From positions 15,551 through 79,550 of the forward strand of contig JADJXQ010000010.1 of the NCBI GenBank assembly GCA_016710335.1: 64,000 nucleotides of DNA. The letters run 5' to 3'. Below, in pieces: positions 15,294-25,404 of this stretch. Both the position numbers and the translations under genes were made by a program. The first letter of the stretch is position 1; the number at the start of each line of letters is the position of its first letter. This DNA is from Rhodospirillales bacterium (GTDB lineage Bacteria > Pseudomonadota > Alphaproteobacteria > Rhodospirillales > Defluviicoccaceae). Below the pieces are notes generated by a model that had not been told where the DNA came from, did not search any database, and saw nothing but the letters and a program-made list of their open reading frames with translations.

Positions 15294-15321
15294 GCGCCTA
15301 TTCTACTAGTAGAATAGGCGC
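15294..15321. promoter_or_regulatory. Perfect 28-bp palindrome, candidate operator
   Basis: The 28 bases from 15294 to 15321 are an exact palindrome centred between 15307 and 15308 with no loop. The half-site is GCGCCTATTCTACT with its mirror; the core is TCTACTAGTAGA. It starts 2 bp before the start codon of the small RHH-like gene and ends 3 bp from the hflX stop. With zero loop it is a poor intrinsic terminator, and a dimer-binding operator fits better. Because it overlaps the ribosome-binding region, a bound repressor or an RNA fold would also affect translation. Confidence 0.7.
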
Positions 15322-15324
15322 TTG

Positions 15325-16707
15325 TCACCGCGGGCGATCGGGGCGGTCACCTTGCTGCTGCCATTGCGCGAAGCGCGCGGCGTTGGCGGGCCACATGCGC
15401 ACCTTGAGTCGCACGGTCGCTTCTGCCTCGGTGCGCTCGAACACGTCGCCGTGGTCGTACAGCCACGCCAGTGCGGCGCCATCCTGATGGGGCAGAGTCA
15501 CGTCGACCACGGTCATCGCCGCCGCAAGATGCTGATCGAGCATTTGGCAGAGACGCTCGCAGCCCTCGCCGGTCTTCGCCGACACGAGGACCGTCGGCCC
15601 GTCGCTGCGCTCCACCTGGTTCGCCAGCAGCGCCCGCTCCTCATTCGGCAGCAGGTCGATCTTGTTGAGCACTTCGACGTGCCCGGCGTCCAGCGCCTCC
15701 GACAGCCCGATCTGAGCAAGCACGCCAATCACATCCGCCTTCTGCTGCTCCCGATCCGGGTGCACGGCATCGCGAACGTGAACGACGATGTCGGCCTCCA
15801 TAACTTCCTCGAGAGTGGCATGGAACGCCTCCACCAGTTCGTGCGGAAGGTCGGAAATGAACCCTACGGTGTCGGAAACGATGATCTTGTGCCCGGAAGG
15901 AAGGCGCAGTGCGCGCATGGTCGGATCGAGGGTGGCGAACAACTGGTCCTCGGCGGCGACCTCGGCCGCCGTCAGCCGGTTGAACAGGGTCGACTTGCCG
16001 GCGTTGGTGTAGCCGACGAGGGCGACGATCGGATAGGGCACCCGCCGCCTCGCGGTGCGGTGCAGGCCGCGGGTGCGCTTCACGTCCTTCAACTCGCGGC
16101 GCAGCCGGGCGATCCGCTCGCCGATCAGCCGCCGGTCGGCCTCCAACTGGGATTCGCCGGGGCCGCCGAGGAAGCCGAAGCCGCCGCGCTGGCGTTCCAG
16201 ATGGGTCCAACTGCGAACCAGCCGGCTGCGCTGATAGGTGAGCGCTGCGAGTTCGACCTGCAACCGGCCTTCGGAGGTCCGCGCCCGCGCTCCGAAGATT
16301 TCCAGGATCAGGCCGGTGCGGTCGATGACCTTGCACTTCCAGGCCCGTTCCAGATTGCGCTGCTGAACCGGCGTCAGCGCGCCGTCGACGAGGGCGACCA
16401 TCGGCGTTGCGCCGGCGCCGTCTGCGTCTGCGTGATCCGCCGCTGCGCGAATCGCCTCGCCGATACGCTCGACGTTACCCGCGCCGAACAGCGTCGCAGG
16501 ACGTCCGCGAGCAACGTTCACCACCTCCGCATGGTCGATTCTGAGCCCGACCGCCTTGGCGAGGCCGACCGCCTCCAGCAAGCGCGCCTCCGGCGAACGC
16601 GCACCCTCCTCGTCGCGCCGCGGACGGTGCGGGTGCAGCACGAAGCACAGCGTCGTCTGCCGGTCCGCCCCGCCGTCCGCTGCGGAGACCGCGGATACGG
16701 TGCTCAA
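15325..16707 (-). CDS. hflX: GTPase HflX
   Basis: A 460-residue ribosome-associated GTPase that splits stalled or heat-damaged 70S ribosomes. The N-terminal HflX domain ends in the glycine-rich linker GGFGFLGGPGESQLEADRR (about 178-196). The G domain shows G1 VGYTNAGKST (about 228), G3 DTVGF (about 275) and G4 NKIDLL (about 345). Start and hfq stop overlap by 4 bp (ATGA), so hfq and hflX are translationally coupled, an order conserved widely in proteobacteria. N- and C-terminal extensions are somewhat longer than in E. coli HflX (426 residues). Confidence 0.95.
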   Translation of the reverse strand: MSTVSAVSAADGGADRQTTLCFVLHPHRPRRDEEGARSPEARLLEAVGLAKAVGLRIDHAEVVNVARGRPATLFGAGNVERIGEAIRAAADHADADGAGATPMVALVDGALTPVQQRNLERAWKCKVIDRTGLILEIFGARARTSEGRLQVELAALTYQRSRLVRSWTHLERQRGGFGFLGGPGESQLEADRRLIGERIARLRRELKDVKRTRGLHRTARRRVPYPIVALVGYTNAGKSTLFNRLTAAEVAAEDQLFATLDPTMRALRLPSGHKIIVSDTVGFISDLPHELVEAFHATLEEVMEADIVVHVRDAVHPDREQQKADVIGVLAQIGLSEALDAGHVEVLNKIDLLPNEERALLANQVERSDGPTVLVSAKTGEGCERLCQMLDQHLAAAMTVVDVTLPHQDGAALAWLYDHGDVFERTEAEATVRLKVRMWPANAARFAQWQQQGDRPDRPR

Positions 16708-16958
16708 CCTTCCGCAGCCGCTTCCTTGTCAGGCTCGAAAAGCTGCACCTGCACGGACGGCATCACGGTGGAGATCGCATGCTTGTAAACGAGCTGCGTG
16801 TGGCCGTCGCGCCGCAGAAGAAGCGAGAACTGATCGAACCACGTGACGATGCCCTGCAGTTTGACGCCGTTGACGAGAAAAACCGTCACCGGCGTCTTGT
16901 TCTTGCGGATGTGATTGAGGAAGACATCCTGTACATTCTGCGATTTCTCAGCAGCCAT
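16704..16958 (-). CDS. hfq: RNA chaperone Hfq
   Basis: 84 residues with the complete Sm fold. Sm1 lies around QDVFLNHIRKNKTPVTVFLV and Sm2 ends in the diagnostic YKHAIST. It forms a hexamer that pairs small RNAs with mRNAs. The proximal-face residues Q8 and K56 of E. coli correspond to Gln and the Lys in YKHAI. The C-terminal tail is short (EPDKEAAAEG), as in other alphaproteobacteria. The gene precedes hflX with a 4-bp overlap. A 144-bp spacer upstream, separating it from the HAD gene, probably carries its own promoter. Confidence 0.97.
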   Translation of the reverse strand: MAAEKSQNVQDVFLNHIRKNKTPVTVFLVNGVKLQGIVTWFDQFSLLLRRDGHTQLVYKHAISTVMPSVQVQLFEPDKEAAAEG

Positions 16959-17102
16959 TTTTTTCTTTCCCCTTGATTATTGGCGGCTCTGCTTCCCCTG
17001 CCCCGCAAGCCGGTGTTACAGTGGCGCGCCGGCCACGACGAACAGTCTGACTCCGTGCGTGGAGTACCTCCCCCCCGACTGGGTCACACTGGTCTCGCAA
17101 GC

Positions 17103-17771
17103 TTATAGGCTTCTCAGCAACTTTAAAAGCGATAAGCAGTCACTGACGTGCGCCGCCGGCGGATGCGCCGCGAACTCCTCCGGCCCCGGCGCCTCGCGGC
17201 GCACCAGGATCGGCGTACATCCCGTGTTGCGCGCGCATTCCATGTCGATGTCGGCATCCCCCACGAACCACACCGACGCCGCGCATCCTGCGCTGCCGGC
17301 CAAAGCCATGGCTACCGGCTCGACGGCGGGCTTGTCGCGCGGCGCGTCGAAGGCGCCGACGATGCGGCCGAAGAAGCGGGAAAAATTCAGATGGTCGGCT
17401 TCGGCGCGAAGATAATCGCCCTGCTTGTTGCTGACCACACAGAGATAGATCCCTTCGGCGCGAAGCCCTTCGAGCAGCGCTTCGGCGCCCGACAGCGGCG
17501 ACAGGTTGTCCATGTGCCGCGCCCGGAAGCGGGCGTAGAACACCTCGCCCGCCTCGCGCCAGCGGTCCCCGAACAGCTGGGGAAAGGTGTCGCGCATCGA
17601 GCCGCGCACGCGCTTCCGCGTCTCCTCCAAGGTCCATGTGGGCATGCCATAGTGGGCGAGGACGTAGTTCTGGGCGTCATGGATGGCGGCCCAGCTGTCA
17701 ATCAGCGTGTTGTCCCAGTCGAACACGATGGCTTCCGGGCGCGTCAGTCGAGGTGGAGCTTGGGCGCTCAT
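17103..17771 (-). CDS. HAD-superfamily phosphatase (phosphoglycolate phosphatase-like)
   Basis: A 222-residue HAD hydrolase. Motif I is FDWDNTLIDS near residue 16, motif II the Ser of VVSNKQGDYL near 111, motif III the Lys in RDKPAVEP, and motif IV VGDADIDMECA near 175. An alpha-helical cap between motifs I and II resembles Gph-type phosphatases. The unusual DWDNT (Trp in place of Leu) is kept in a subset of the family. The start at 17771 overlaps the dat stop by 4 bp (ATGA); a longer frame is open upstream but runs inside dat. The coupling suggests a linked role, but the substrate is unknown. Confidence 0.85.
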   Translation of the reverse strand: MSAQAPPRLTRPEAIVFDWDNTLIDSWAAIHDAQNYVLAHYGMPTWTLEETRKRVRGSMRDTFPQLFGDRWREAGEVFYARFRARHMDNLSPLSGAEALLEGLRAEGIYLCVVSNKQGDYLRAEADHLNFSRFFGRIVGAFDAPRDKPAVEPVAMALAGSAGCAASVWFVGDADIDMECARNTGCTPILVRREAPGPEEFAAHPPAAHVSDCLSLLKLLRSL

Positions 17772-18631
17772 GCGTCGTCGGCTACGCCCAGATGACGCAG
17801 ATATGCCTGAAGCAGACGATCCGTCACCGGCCCGATCCTGCCATCGCCGATCACGTGGTCGTCGATGCGGACCACCGGCTTGCACGTCGATGTGGTGCTG
17901 GTGAGGAAGGCTTCGGCGGCGGCGCGCGCCTCATCGACGGAGAAGGCGCGCTCGACCAGCGTGAGACGCCGGTCCGCTACGATCTCCAGAACGACGCGGC
18001 GGGTCACGCCGGCGAGGATCGACATGTCCGCCTGGCGGGTCACCACCTCCCTGTCGTTGGTCACGATCCAGGCGTTGGAGGCGGTGCCCTCCGTCACGCG
18101 CCCATCCCCATCCACCAGCCACGCCTCCTCGGCGCTGGCCTCGACAGCCTGTTGCCGGGCGAGCACGTTCGGCAGCAGCCCCGTCGATTTGATGTCGACC
18201 CGCCGCCAGCGCTGGTCCGGGAGGGTGACCACGGCGACGCCTCGTCGCAACGCCGCCACGTCGAGCGGCGGCAGCGTGCGCGCCGTCACCACTAGCGACG
18301 GAACGACTCCGGTCGGAAAGCGGTGATCACGGAGAGCGACCCCGCGGGTCACCTGCAGATAAAGCGAGCCTCGCTCGCGGATACGGTTGAGCGCCACGAC
18401 CCGCCGCAGCACGATCTCGAGGGCACGCCGCGACACAGGCCACGCCATGCGGACCGCCGCCAGGGAACGATCGAGACGGTCAAGGTGCGCCCCTTCGTCG
18501 ATCAGACAGCCGTCGAAGATGGCCATCACCTCGTAGACGCCGTCGGCGAACTGGTAGCCGCGATCCTCCACGTGCACCCCAGCCCGGGCGTGCGCCACGT
18601 AGCGTCCATTGACGTAGGCAATGCGGCTCAT
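17768..18631 (-). CDS. dat: D-amino acid aminotransferase (class IV PLP enzyme)
   Basis: A 287-residue fold-type IV PLP transaminase. The family opening AYVNGRYV is followed by DRGYQFADGVYEV (about 23-35). The PLP Lys is in DIKSTGLLPNVLARQ near 145-150, with the Glu in VTEGTASNAW near 175 and a C-terminal GRIGPVTDRLLQAY. It interconverts D-amino acids and 2-oxo acids, making D-Glu or D-Ala for the wall. The sequence fits D-alanine transaminase better than branched-chain aminotransferase or aminodeoxychorismate lyase. It lies between trkA and a HAD gene, overlapping the latter by 4 bp. Confidence 0.88.
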   Translation of the reverse strand: MSRIAYVNGRYVAHARAGVHVEDRGYQFADGVYEVMAIFDGCLIDEGAHLDRLDRSLAAVRMAWPVSRRALEIVLRRVVALNRIRERGSLYLQVTRGVALRDHRFPTGVVPSLVVTARTLPPLDVAALRRGVAVVTLPDQRWRRVDIKSTGLLPNVLARQQAVEASAEEAWLVDGDGRVTEGTASNAWIVTNDREVVTRQADMSILAGVTRRVVLEIVADRRLTLVERAFSVDEARAAAEAFLTSTTSTCKPVVRIDDHVIGDGRIGPVTDRLLQAYLRHLGVADDA

Positions 18632-18647
18632 GAGGCGGGTTGTTTCC

Positions 18648-18757
18648 CTAGTGCAGCAATGGCGAATTCAAGGAATGCACCGCTGCACGTAACCTTCTGA
18701 TCTCTCGTGCACACCATGCCACATCAACTGAATCATTCGAATGGGTCCGTTCTCTAG
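18648..18757. repeat. 110-bp interspersed palindromic repeat, copy A
   Basis: A 110-bp element bounded by CTAG at both ends (18648-18651 and 18754-18757) and matching a second 110-bp copy at 29799-29908 at roughly three quarters of positions by eye. Shared blocks include CTAGTGCAGCA, ATTCAA-GAATGC, GCTGCACG, TCTCGTGCACAC, ACTGAATCA and TCGAATGGGTC. Several internal inverted motifs (GTGCA/TGCAC) predict a folded RNA or DNA. The right-hand CTAG contains the trkA stop codon (TAG on the minus strand). It fits a REP- or MITE-like non-coding mobile repeat; no transposase is linked to it. Confidence 0.8.
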
Positions 18758-20130
18758 AAATACTCCAGGCGGACCGAGAACAGCTTTTCGACGCGCCGCA
18801 CGTTTTCCGGCGGCGCGAAAAGAACCACCCGATCCTTGGCGGCGATGACCGTGTCGCCGCGCGGCGAGATCGCCCGGCCGTCGCGGACGATGGCGCCGAG
18901 CATGACCCCGTCCGGCAGATTGGTCTCGCGCAAGGGTACGCCGACCAGGCCGGACGTTTCCAGCGCTTCGGCCTCGATCAGCTCGCCGAAGCCCTCCCGC
19001 AGCGTGTGCACCGAATGGATGCGCCCGCGGCGCACGTGCTGCAGGATGGTGGAGACGGTAATGTTGCGGGGGCTGACGACCACATCGATTCCGAGACTGC
19101 CGATCAGCGGCTCGAAGGTTCCCCGGTTGAGCAGCGTGATGGCGCGCTTGGCGCCGTAGCGTTTGGCGAGCATCGCCGACAGGATGTTGGTTTCGTCATC
19201 GTCGGTGAGCGCGACCACGGTGTCGGTGTCGACGACGTCGGCCTCCTCGAGAATTTCGGTATCGAGCACGTCGCCGTGCAGCACCACTGTGCGGCCGAGC
19301 ATGCTGGCCACCACCGCCGCCCGCTCGGCGTTGGCCTCGATGATCTTGGCGCGGACCCATGGGTACTCCCGCTCGATTTCCTGCGCCAGCAATAGGGCGA
19401 TGTTGCCGCCGCCCAGCATCATCAGGCGGCGGACCTGTGGCTCGTCGTGACCGAACGCCGTCATCGCCCGCTCGACCTGATCCGTCTGGACGACGAAGTA
19501 GACGTCGTCGCCGGCCGCCATGACATCTTCGCCTGAAACGTGCACCGGCTTGTCGTCGTGAATAAGCCCGACGACCACCATGTTGAGCTCCGGAAACAGC
19601 TGCGCCAACTGCTTGATGGGCGTGTTCAGCACCGGACAGTTGTCCTCGCAGCGCACCCCCAACAGCCGCACCTTGTCATTGACCAGCGGGATCATCTCGA
19701 AGGCGCCCGGCACTTTGAGCCGCCGGCTGATTGCGCGCGCCACTTCGATTTCCGGCGAGATGATGACGTCGATCGGCAGATGCTCGCGTGAGAACAGGGG
19801 CGCCCACGCCGGATCCAGGTAGCTCTGGTGGCGGATGCGGGCGATCTTGGTGGGCACGCGGAACAAGGAATGCGCCACCTGACAGGCCACCATGTTGATC
19901 TCGTCGGTCAGGGTGACGGCGATGATCATGTCGGCGTCGTCGGCGCCGGCGCGCTTGAGATCGTCTGGCCGGGAGCCATGACCGACGACTCCTTGGGCAT
20001 CCAGGTTGTCGTTGACCCGGCGCACCAACTCCGGCGACTGGTCGATGACCGTCACGGCGTTGTTCTCGAGGGCGAGGTGACGGGCAATCGTGAACCCGAC
20101 CTGACCAGCGCCGCAGATGATGATGTTCAT
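18754..20130 (-). CDS. trkA: Trk potassium uptake NAD-binding protein TrkA
   Basis: A 458-residue cytoplasmic regulatory subunit of the Trk/Ktr potassium channel. It has the duplicated RCK_N-RCK_C layout: the first nucleotide-binding motif is IIICGAGQVGFTIARHLA at 3-20, the second RLMMLGGGNIALLLAQEIE near 235, and each is followed by a TrkA-C domain. It gates TrkH/TrkG in response to nucleotides and c-di-AMP-like ligands. No trkH is adjacent, which is common. It follows ntrX by 51 bp in the same direction, an order conserved in alphaproteobacteria. Its stop codon lies inside the terminal CTAG of a 110-bp repeat. Confidence 0.95.
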   Translation of the reverse strand: MNIIICGAGQVGFTIARHLALENNAVTVIDQSPELVRRVNDNLDAQGVVGHGSRPDDLKRAGADDADMIIAVTLTDEINMVACQVAHSLFRVPTKIARIRHQSYLDPAWAPLFSREHLPIDVIISPEIEVARAISRRLKVPGAFEMIPLVNDKVRLLGVRCEDNCPVLNTPIKQLAQLFPELNMVVVGLIHDDKPVHVSGEDVMAAGDDVYFVVQTDQVERAMTAFGHDEPQVRRLMMLGGGNIALLLAQEIEREYPWVRAKIIEANAERAAVVASMLGRTVVLHGDVLDTEILEEADVVDTDTVVALTDDDETNILSAMLAKRYGAKRAITLLNRGTFEPLIGSLGIDVVVSPRNITVSTILQHVRRGRIHSVHTLREGFGELIEAEALETSGLVGVPLRETNLPDGVMLGAIVRDGRAISPRGDTVIAAKDRVVLFAPPENVRRVEKLFSVRLEYF

Positions 20131-20181
20131 GGCGAACGAAGTCCGAAGGGCATAGACAACAGTATCGTGGAGCGCCGCACG

Positions 20182-21609
<1,428 letters not shown>

Positions 21610-21610
21610 G

Positions 21611-23962
21611 CTAACCGTCTGTCGCGCCGACCGCCCCACCGACCGACCATTGGCCACGATGACCCTCCGCTGCGTAGTCGCGGGGGTCGCCTTCCGATTC
21701 GTCGCCGCCGGCGGAGTGCTCCAATCCGGTCTCGGACGCCGAAGGACCGAAGACTATCCGAACACGGGCGCCTCCGCCCTTCCGATCTTCAAGCAGCAGG
21801 TCCGCGCCATGATCCTCCATGATTTTCTTGACGATCGCCAGTCCCAGTCCGGTGCCCCCGGCCCGGGTCGTGACGTAGGGTTCTGTCAGCCGGTCCCGCT
21901 GGTCCACGGGCAAGCCCTTGCCATTGTCTTCGACAATCACTTCGACCGTTCTGCCTACCGTCGACGACACTGTCTCGGTCACGCTCACCCGAATGTGCCC
22001 CGGCTCCGCCGCGCTATCGCGGCTGCGCTCGGCGATCGCCTCCGCGGCGTTCTTGACGATGTTGGTCAACGCTTGGCCGATCTGGCGACTGTCGCAGCGC
22101 AATTCGACGCGCTTGTCGGGCAACGCCATGGAGAACCGGATGTCCGGGCTGCGGTTGCGTTCGAGGAACACCGCTTCCCGCACCAGATGACACAGGTTCT
22201 CCGGCCTGAAATCGGGGCGCGGCATGCGCGCGAAGGCGGAAAACTCGTCGACCATCTTGCGGATGTCCTCGACTCGCCGCACGATGGTCTCGGTGCAGCC
22301 GGCGAAGGTCTCGCGGTCGGTCTCGATCTGATTCTGGTACTTGCGCTGCAGACGTTCGGCGGCGAGCTGGATGGGGGTGAGCGGATTCTTGATTTCGTGG
22401 GCGATTCGCCGCGCCACGTCCGCCCATGCAGCCTTCCTCTGCGCCGCGACCAGGGCGCTGATGTCGTCGAAGGTCAGGACATAGCCGACGATCTCGCCCC
22501 GTACGCGCTCCGCCGTGATGCGCGCGAACAGGGTGCGCGGAACGGCGTTCCTCACCATCCGGATCTCGGCTTCCCAAGGGCGGTCGGTGCGCCGGCCAAG
22601 GGCGTTATCCACCAGGTCCGCCATCTCCGGCACGACCTCCTTGACCGGCAGCCCCATGGCCGCATCCAGCGGGGTCTCGAGGAGTTCCGACGCCGATCTG
22701 TTGGGCAGATGGATATTGCCTTCGATGTCCAGCCCGACGACCCCCGCTGAGACCCCGCTCAGCACCGTCTCGGTGAAGCGCCGGCGCTCGTCCAATTGGC
22801 GGTTGGCGACGATCAGGCTTTCGCGCTGCCCCTCGAGCTGGCTGGTCATGCGGTTGAAGGCGCGACTGAGGGAGTCGATCTCCTCGATGGACTCGACGAT
22901 ATCGACGCGGGCGGTGAGGTCGCCTTTGCGGACCCGCTCGGCCGCGACGAACAAGCGGCTTATCGGCTTCGAGATCTGCGTCGCCAGCACGAACCCGGTC
23001 CATACCGCCGCCAGAAGCAGCAGCAATGCGACGATGATGAAAATCAGAACGAAGGTGATCAGAATCCCCTGGCGGCGTTCCTTGAGACGCTCGTATTGGG
23101 CAACCGCGAGGGTGGTGCGCTCGATGTTTTCGAGCACCTCAGGCTCGATGAAGCGGCCGACGATCAGATAAGCGTCAAGGAAGCGTCGCAGCTTGACCAC
23201 CGCCCGGACCCGGTTGTCGCCGGCGTTGCTCAGCACCACGATGTCGCCGCGGGCGGCCTGCTCGATGGCGGCGGCGGGCACCAGATCCAGTTCCAGCGTC
23301 AGACTGAGCGGCGTGCGCGCCAGCACCTGCGCGTTGCCGTCGACCACCAGCGCCTCCGGCAATGAGCGGAGATAGGCCTGCGCGGTCAGCTCGCGATCGA
23401 ACATCTGCGGACTGCGCATCAATGCCGACGCCTGCTGATCCAGGTCGGTGGCCATGGCGATGGCCTCGGCGCGGATGCCATTGCGATGCTCCTCAAGGTA
23501 CGCCTTGGCGACAGCATCCGACGCCTCCACCGCCGTCCGCACCCGCTCGCTGAACCACGACTGGATGCCGAAATCAAGAAACAGCGCGGAGAACACGGCG
23601 ACCAGAATGGCCGGCGTCACCGCAACCAGGCTGAACATCAGCACTATGCGGACATGCAGGCCGGACCCCGCCAGACCGCGCCTGCGCTCTGCCCACACCC
23701 GCACCAGCTGCCGCGCCACCACTACCCCCAGGATCAGCAGCAGCACGCCGTCCAGGACGAGGAGATACAGAACAGACGCGGGCTGCGGTCCCGACTGCGG
23801 CGATCCTGTCCACGACAGCACCGTCGCCACCCCGGAGATGACCGCCGCCAGGGTCAGCGCGAACGCCAGCTTGCGGTGCAGCCCGACGCGCGCCGCCCAT
23901 CGCCGCAGTCTGTTCCAGGTCCGCCGCGTCCCCTCCGGGACGGCGGCCGCGGATGCAGTCAT
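21611..23962 (-). CDS. ntrY: Sensor histidine kinase NtrY
   Basis: A 783-residue membrane histidine kinase. There are two N-terminal hydrophobic hairpins (about 28-50 and 64-86), a third helix (about 102-125) before a periplasmic sensor region, and a helix near 310-332 leading to HAMP (about 335-385). PAS (about 395-500), HisKA with phospho-His in ARRIAHEIKNPLTPIQLAAE (about 525) and HATPase_c (VIVEDNGKGLP, GGTGLGLAIVKKI) follow. It phosphorylates NtrX, and crosstalk with NtrC is known in this class. Its start overlaps ntrC by 4 bp, and ntrX follows one base after its stop. Confidence 0.95.
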   Translation of the reverse strand: MTASAAAVPEGTRRTWNRLRRWAARVGLHRKLAFALTLAAVISGVATVLSWTGSPQSGPQPASVLYLLVLDGVLLLILGVVVARQLVRVWAERRRGLAGSGLHVRIVLMFSLVAVTPAILVAVFSALFLDFGIQSWFSERVRTAVEASDAVAKAYLEEHRNGIRAEAIAMATDLDQQASALMRSPQMFDRELTAQAYLRSLPEALVVDGNAQVLARTPLSLTLELDLVPAAAIEQAARGDIVVLSNAGDNRVRAVVKLRRFLDAYLIVGRFIEPEVLENIERTTLAVAQYERLKERRQGILITFVLIFIIVALLLLLAAVWTGFVLATQISKPISRLFVAAERVRKGDLTARVDIVESIEEIDSLSRAFNRMTSQLEGQRESLIVANRQLDERRRFTETVLSGVSAGVVGLDIEGNIHLPNRSASELLETPLDAAMGLPVKEVVPEMADLVDNALGRRTDRPWEAEIRMVRNAVPRTLFARITAERVRGEIVGYVLTFDDISALVAAQRKAAWADVARRIAHEIKNPLTPIQLAAERLQRKYQNQIETDRETFAGCTETIVRRVEDIRKMVDEFSAFARMPRPDFRPENLCHLVREAVFLERNRSPDIRFSMALPDKRVELRCDSRQIGQALTNIVKNAAEAIAERSRDSAAEPGHIRVSVTETVSSTVGRTVEVIVEDNGKGLPVDQRDRLTEPYVTTRAGGTGLGLAIVKKIMEDHGADLLLEDRKGGGARVRIVFGPSASETGLEHSAGGDESEGDPRDYAAEGHRGQWSVGGAVGATDG

Positions 23963-25404
23963 CGCCCCCCTCCCCGCACGACCGGAATGCCGAGCTCCCT
24001 GATCTTTTTCCTGAGCGTGTTGCGGTTGAGGCCGAGGATCTCCGCCGCCCGGATCTGGTTGCCGCCGGTTGCCTCCATGGTGAGCGCGATGAGCGGCCGC
24101 TCCACCTCGCGCAGCACCCGATCGAACAGACCGGGAGCCGGAAGCGCCGGACCATGCGCATCGAAGTACGATTTGATGTGGCGCTCCACCGACTGCCCCA
24201 GGCCGTCGCTACTTGTGGGCTCGATGTCCGGCGGCGTGGTGTCGGCCAACTCGCTTTCAATGATGTCTACACCGATGACGTCCTCCGAGTAGAGGGCCGC
24301 CAGCCGCCGGACGAGGTTTTCCAACTCGCGCACATTGCCCGGCCACCGGCACGACTTCAGCCGCTCCATGGCGGCGGTCTCCAGGATCTTCGGCGGTAAC
24401 CCCTCTGCCGCCCCCTTGGTCATGAAATGGCGGACGAGCTCCGGGATGTCGGCGCTCCGTTCCCTGAGCGGCGGCAGACGGATCGGCACCACGTTGAGAC
24501 GGAAGTACAGGTCTTCGCGAAAGATGCCCTGGCGGATCAGATGGCGCAGATCCCGGTGGGTGGCGGCGATGATGCGGAGGTTGGCGCGGATCGGTGTGCG
24601 CCCGCCGACGGTGGTGTACTCGCCCTCCTGGAGGACGCGCAGCAGCCGGGTCTGCGCCTCGGTCGGCATGTCGCCGATTTCGTCAAGGAACAACGTGCCG
24701 CCCTCGGCCTGCTCGAACCGGCCGACGCCGCGGGTGTTGGCGCCGGTAAAGGAGCCTTTCTCGTGCCCGAACAGCTCGCTCTCGATCAGCTCGCGCGGAA
24801 TGGCCGCCATGTTGATGGCGACGAACGGCCCATCGCGCCGCTTGCCGTAGCGATGCAGGGCGCGCGCCACAAGTTCCTTGCCGGTGCCGGATTCGCCGAC
24901 GATCAGCACCGTCAGGTCGGTGCCCATCAGCCGCGCCAAGGTCCTGTAGATTTCCTGCATCGCCGGCGAGCGGCCGATCAGCGGCGAGTCCTCGTCCTGG
25001 AACTCCGGCTCCGGATGGGCGGACGCCGCTGTCCGGTTCGGCACCTCCAGCGCCCGTCGCACGATGCCGATGAGTTCGTTCAGGTCGAACGGTTTCGGCA
25101 GGTACTCGAAAGCGCCGCGCTCCGTCGCCTTGACGGCCGTCAGCAGCGTGTTCTGCGCGCTCATCACCACGATCTTGAGCTCGGGGCGGATCTTGCGGAT
25201 GCGCGGGACCAGGTCGAGGCCGTTTTCGTCCGGCATCAGGACGTCGGTGATGACCACGTCCCCTTGCCCGTCGCTGACCCACTGCCACAACGTGGCGGCG
25301 TGCCCTGTGACCCGCACCTGGAAGCCGCTCCGCTCCAAGGCTTGGCTGACCACTGTACGTATGCCCGGATCGTCGTCCGCAACCAGCACCGTCGCCACCG
25401 TCAT
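23959..25404 (-). CDS. ntrC: Nitrogen regulator NtrC (NR(I))
   Basis: A 481-residue sigma-54 activator. The receiver has phospho-Asp in DVVITDVLMPDENGLDL and Lys in YLPKPFD. The AAA+ domain carries Walker A GESGTGKELVA, GSFTGA in place of GAFTGA (HEKGSFTGANTRG) and Walker B GGTLFLDEIGDMP. The C-terminal Fis HTH is GNQIRAAEILGLNRNTLRKKIRELGI. Unlike NtrX downstream, it keeps a working sigma-54 loop. It activates glnA, amt and other nitrogen-scavenging genes when phosphorylated by NtrB. It overlaps both ntrB and ntrY by 4 bp, so translation of ntrBCY is coupled. Confidence 0.96.
   Translation of the reverse strand: MTVATVLVADDDPGIRTVVSQALERSGFQVRVTGHAATLWQWVSDGQGDVVITDVLMPDENGLDLVPRIRKIRPELKIVVMSAQNTLLTAVKATERGAFEYLPKPFDLNELIGIVRRALEVPNRTAASAHPEPEFQDEDSPLIGRSPAMQEIYRTLARLMGTDLTVLIVGESGTGKELVARALHRYGKRRDGPFVAINMAAIPRELIESELFGHEKGSFTGANTRGVGRFEQAEGGTLFLDEIGDMPTEAQTRLLRVLQEGEYTTVGGRTPIRANLRIIAATHRDLRHLIRQGIFREDLYFRLNVVPIRLPPLRERSADIPELVRHFMTKGAAEGLPPKILETAAMERLKSCRWPGNVRELENLVRRLAALYSEDVIGVDIIESELADTTPPDIEPTSSDGLGQSVERHIKSYFDAHGPALPAPGLFDRVLREVERPLIALTMEATGGNQIRAAEILGLNRNTLRKKIRELGIPVVRGGGR

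Noticed and set aside
15294..15321. The palindrome as an hflX terminator
   Set aside because: It has no loop and no T-run, and it abuts a start codon; an operator is a better fit, though a minor termination effect is not excluded.
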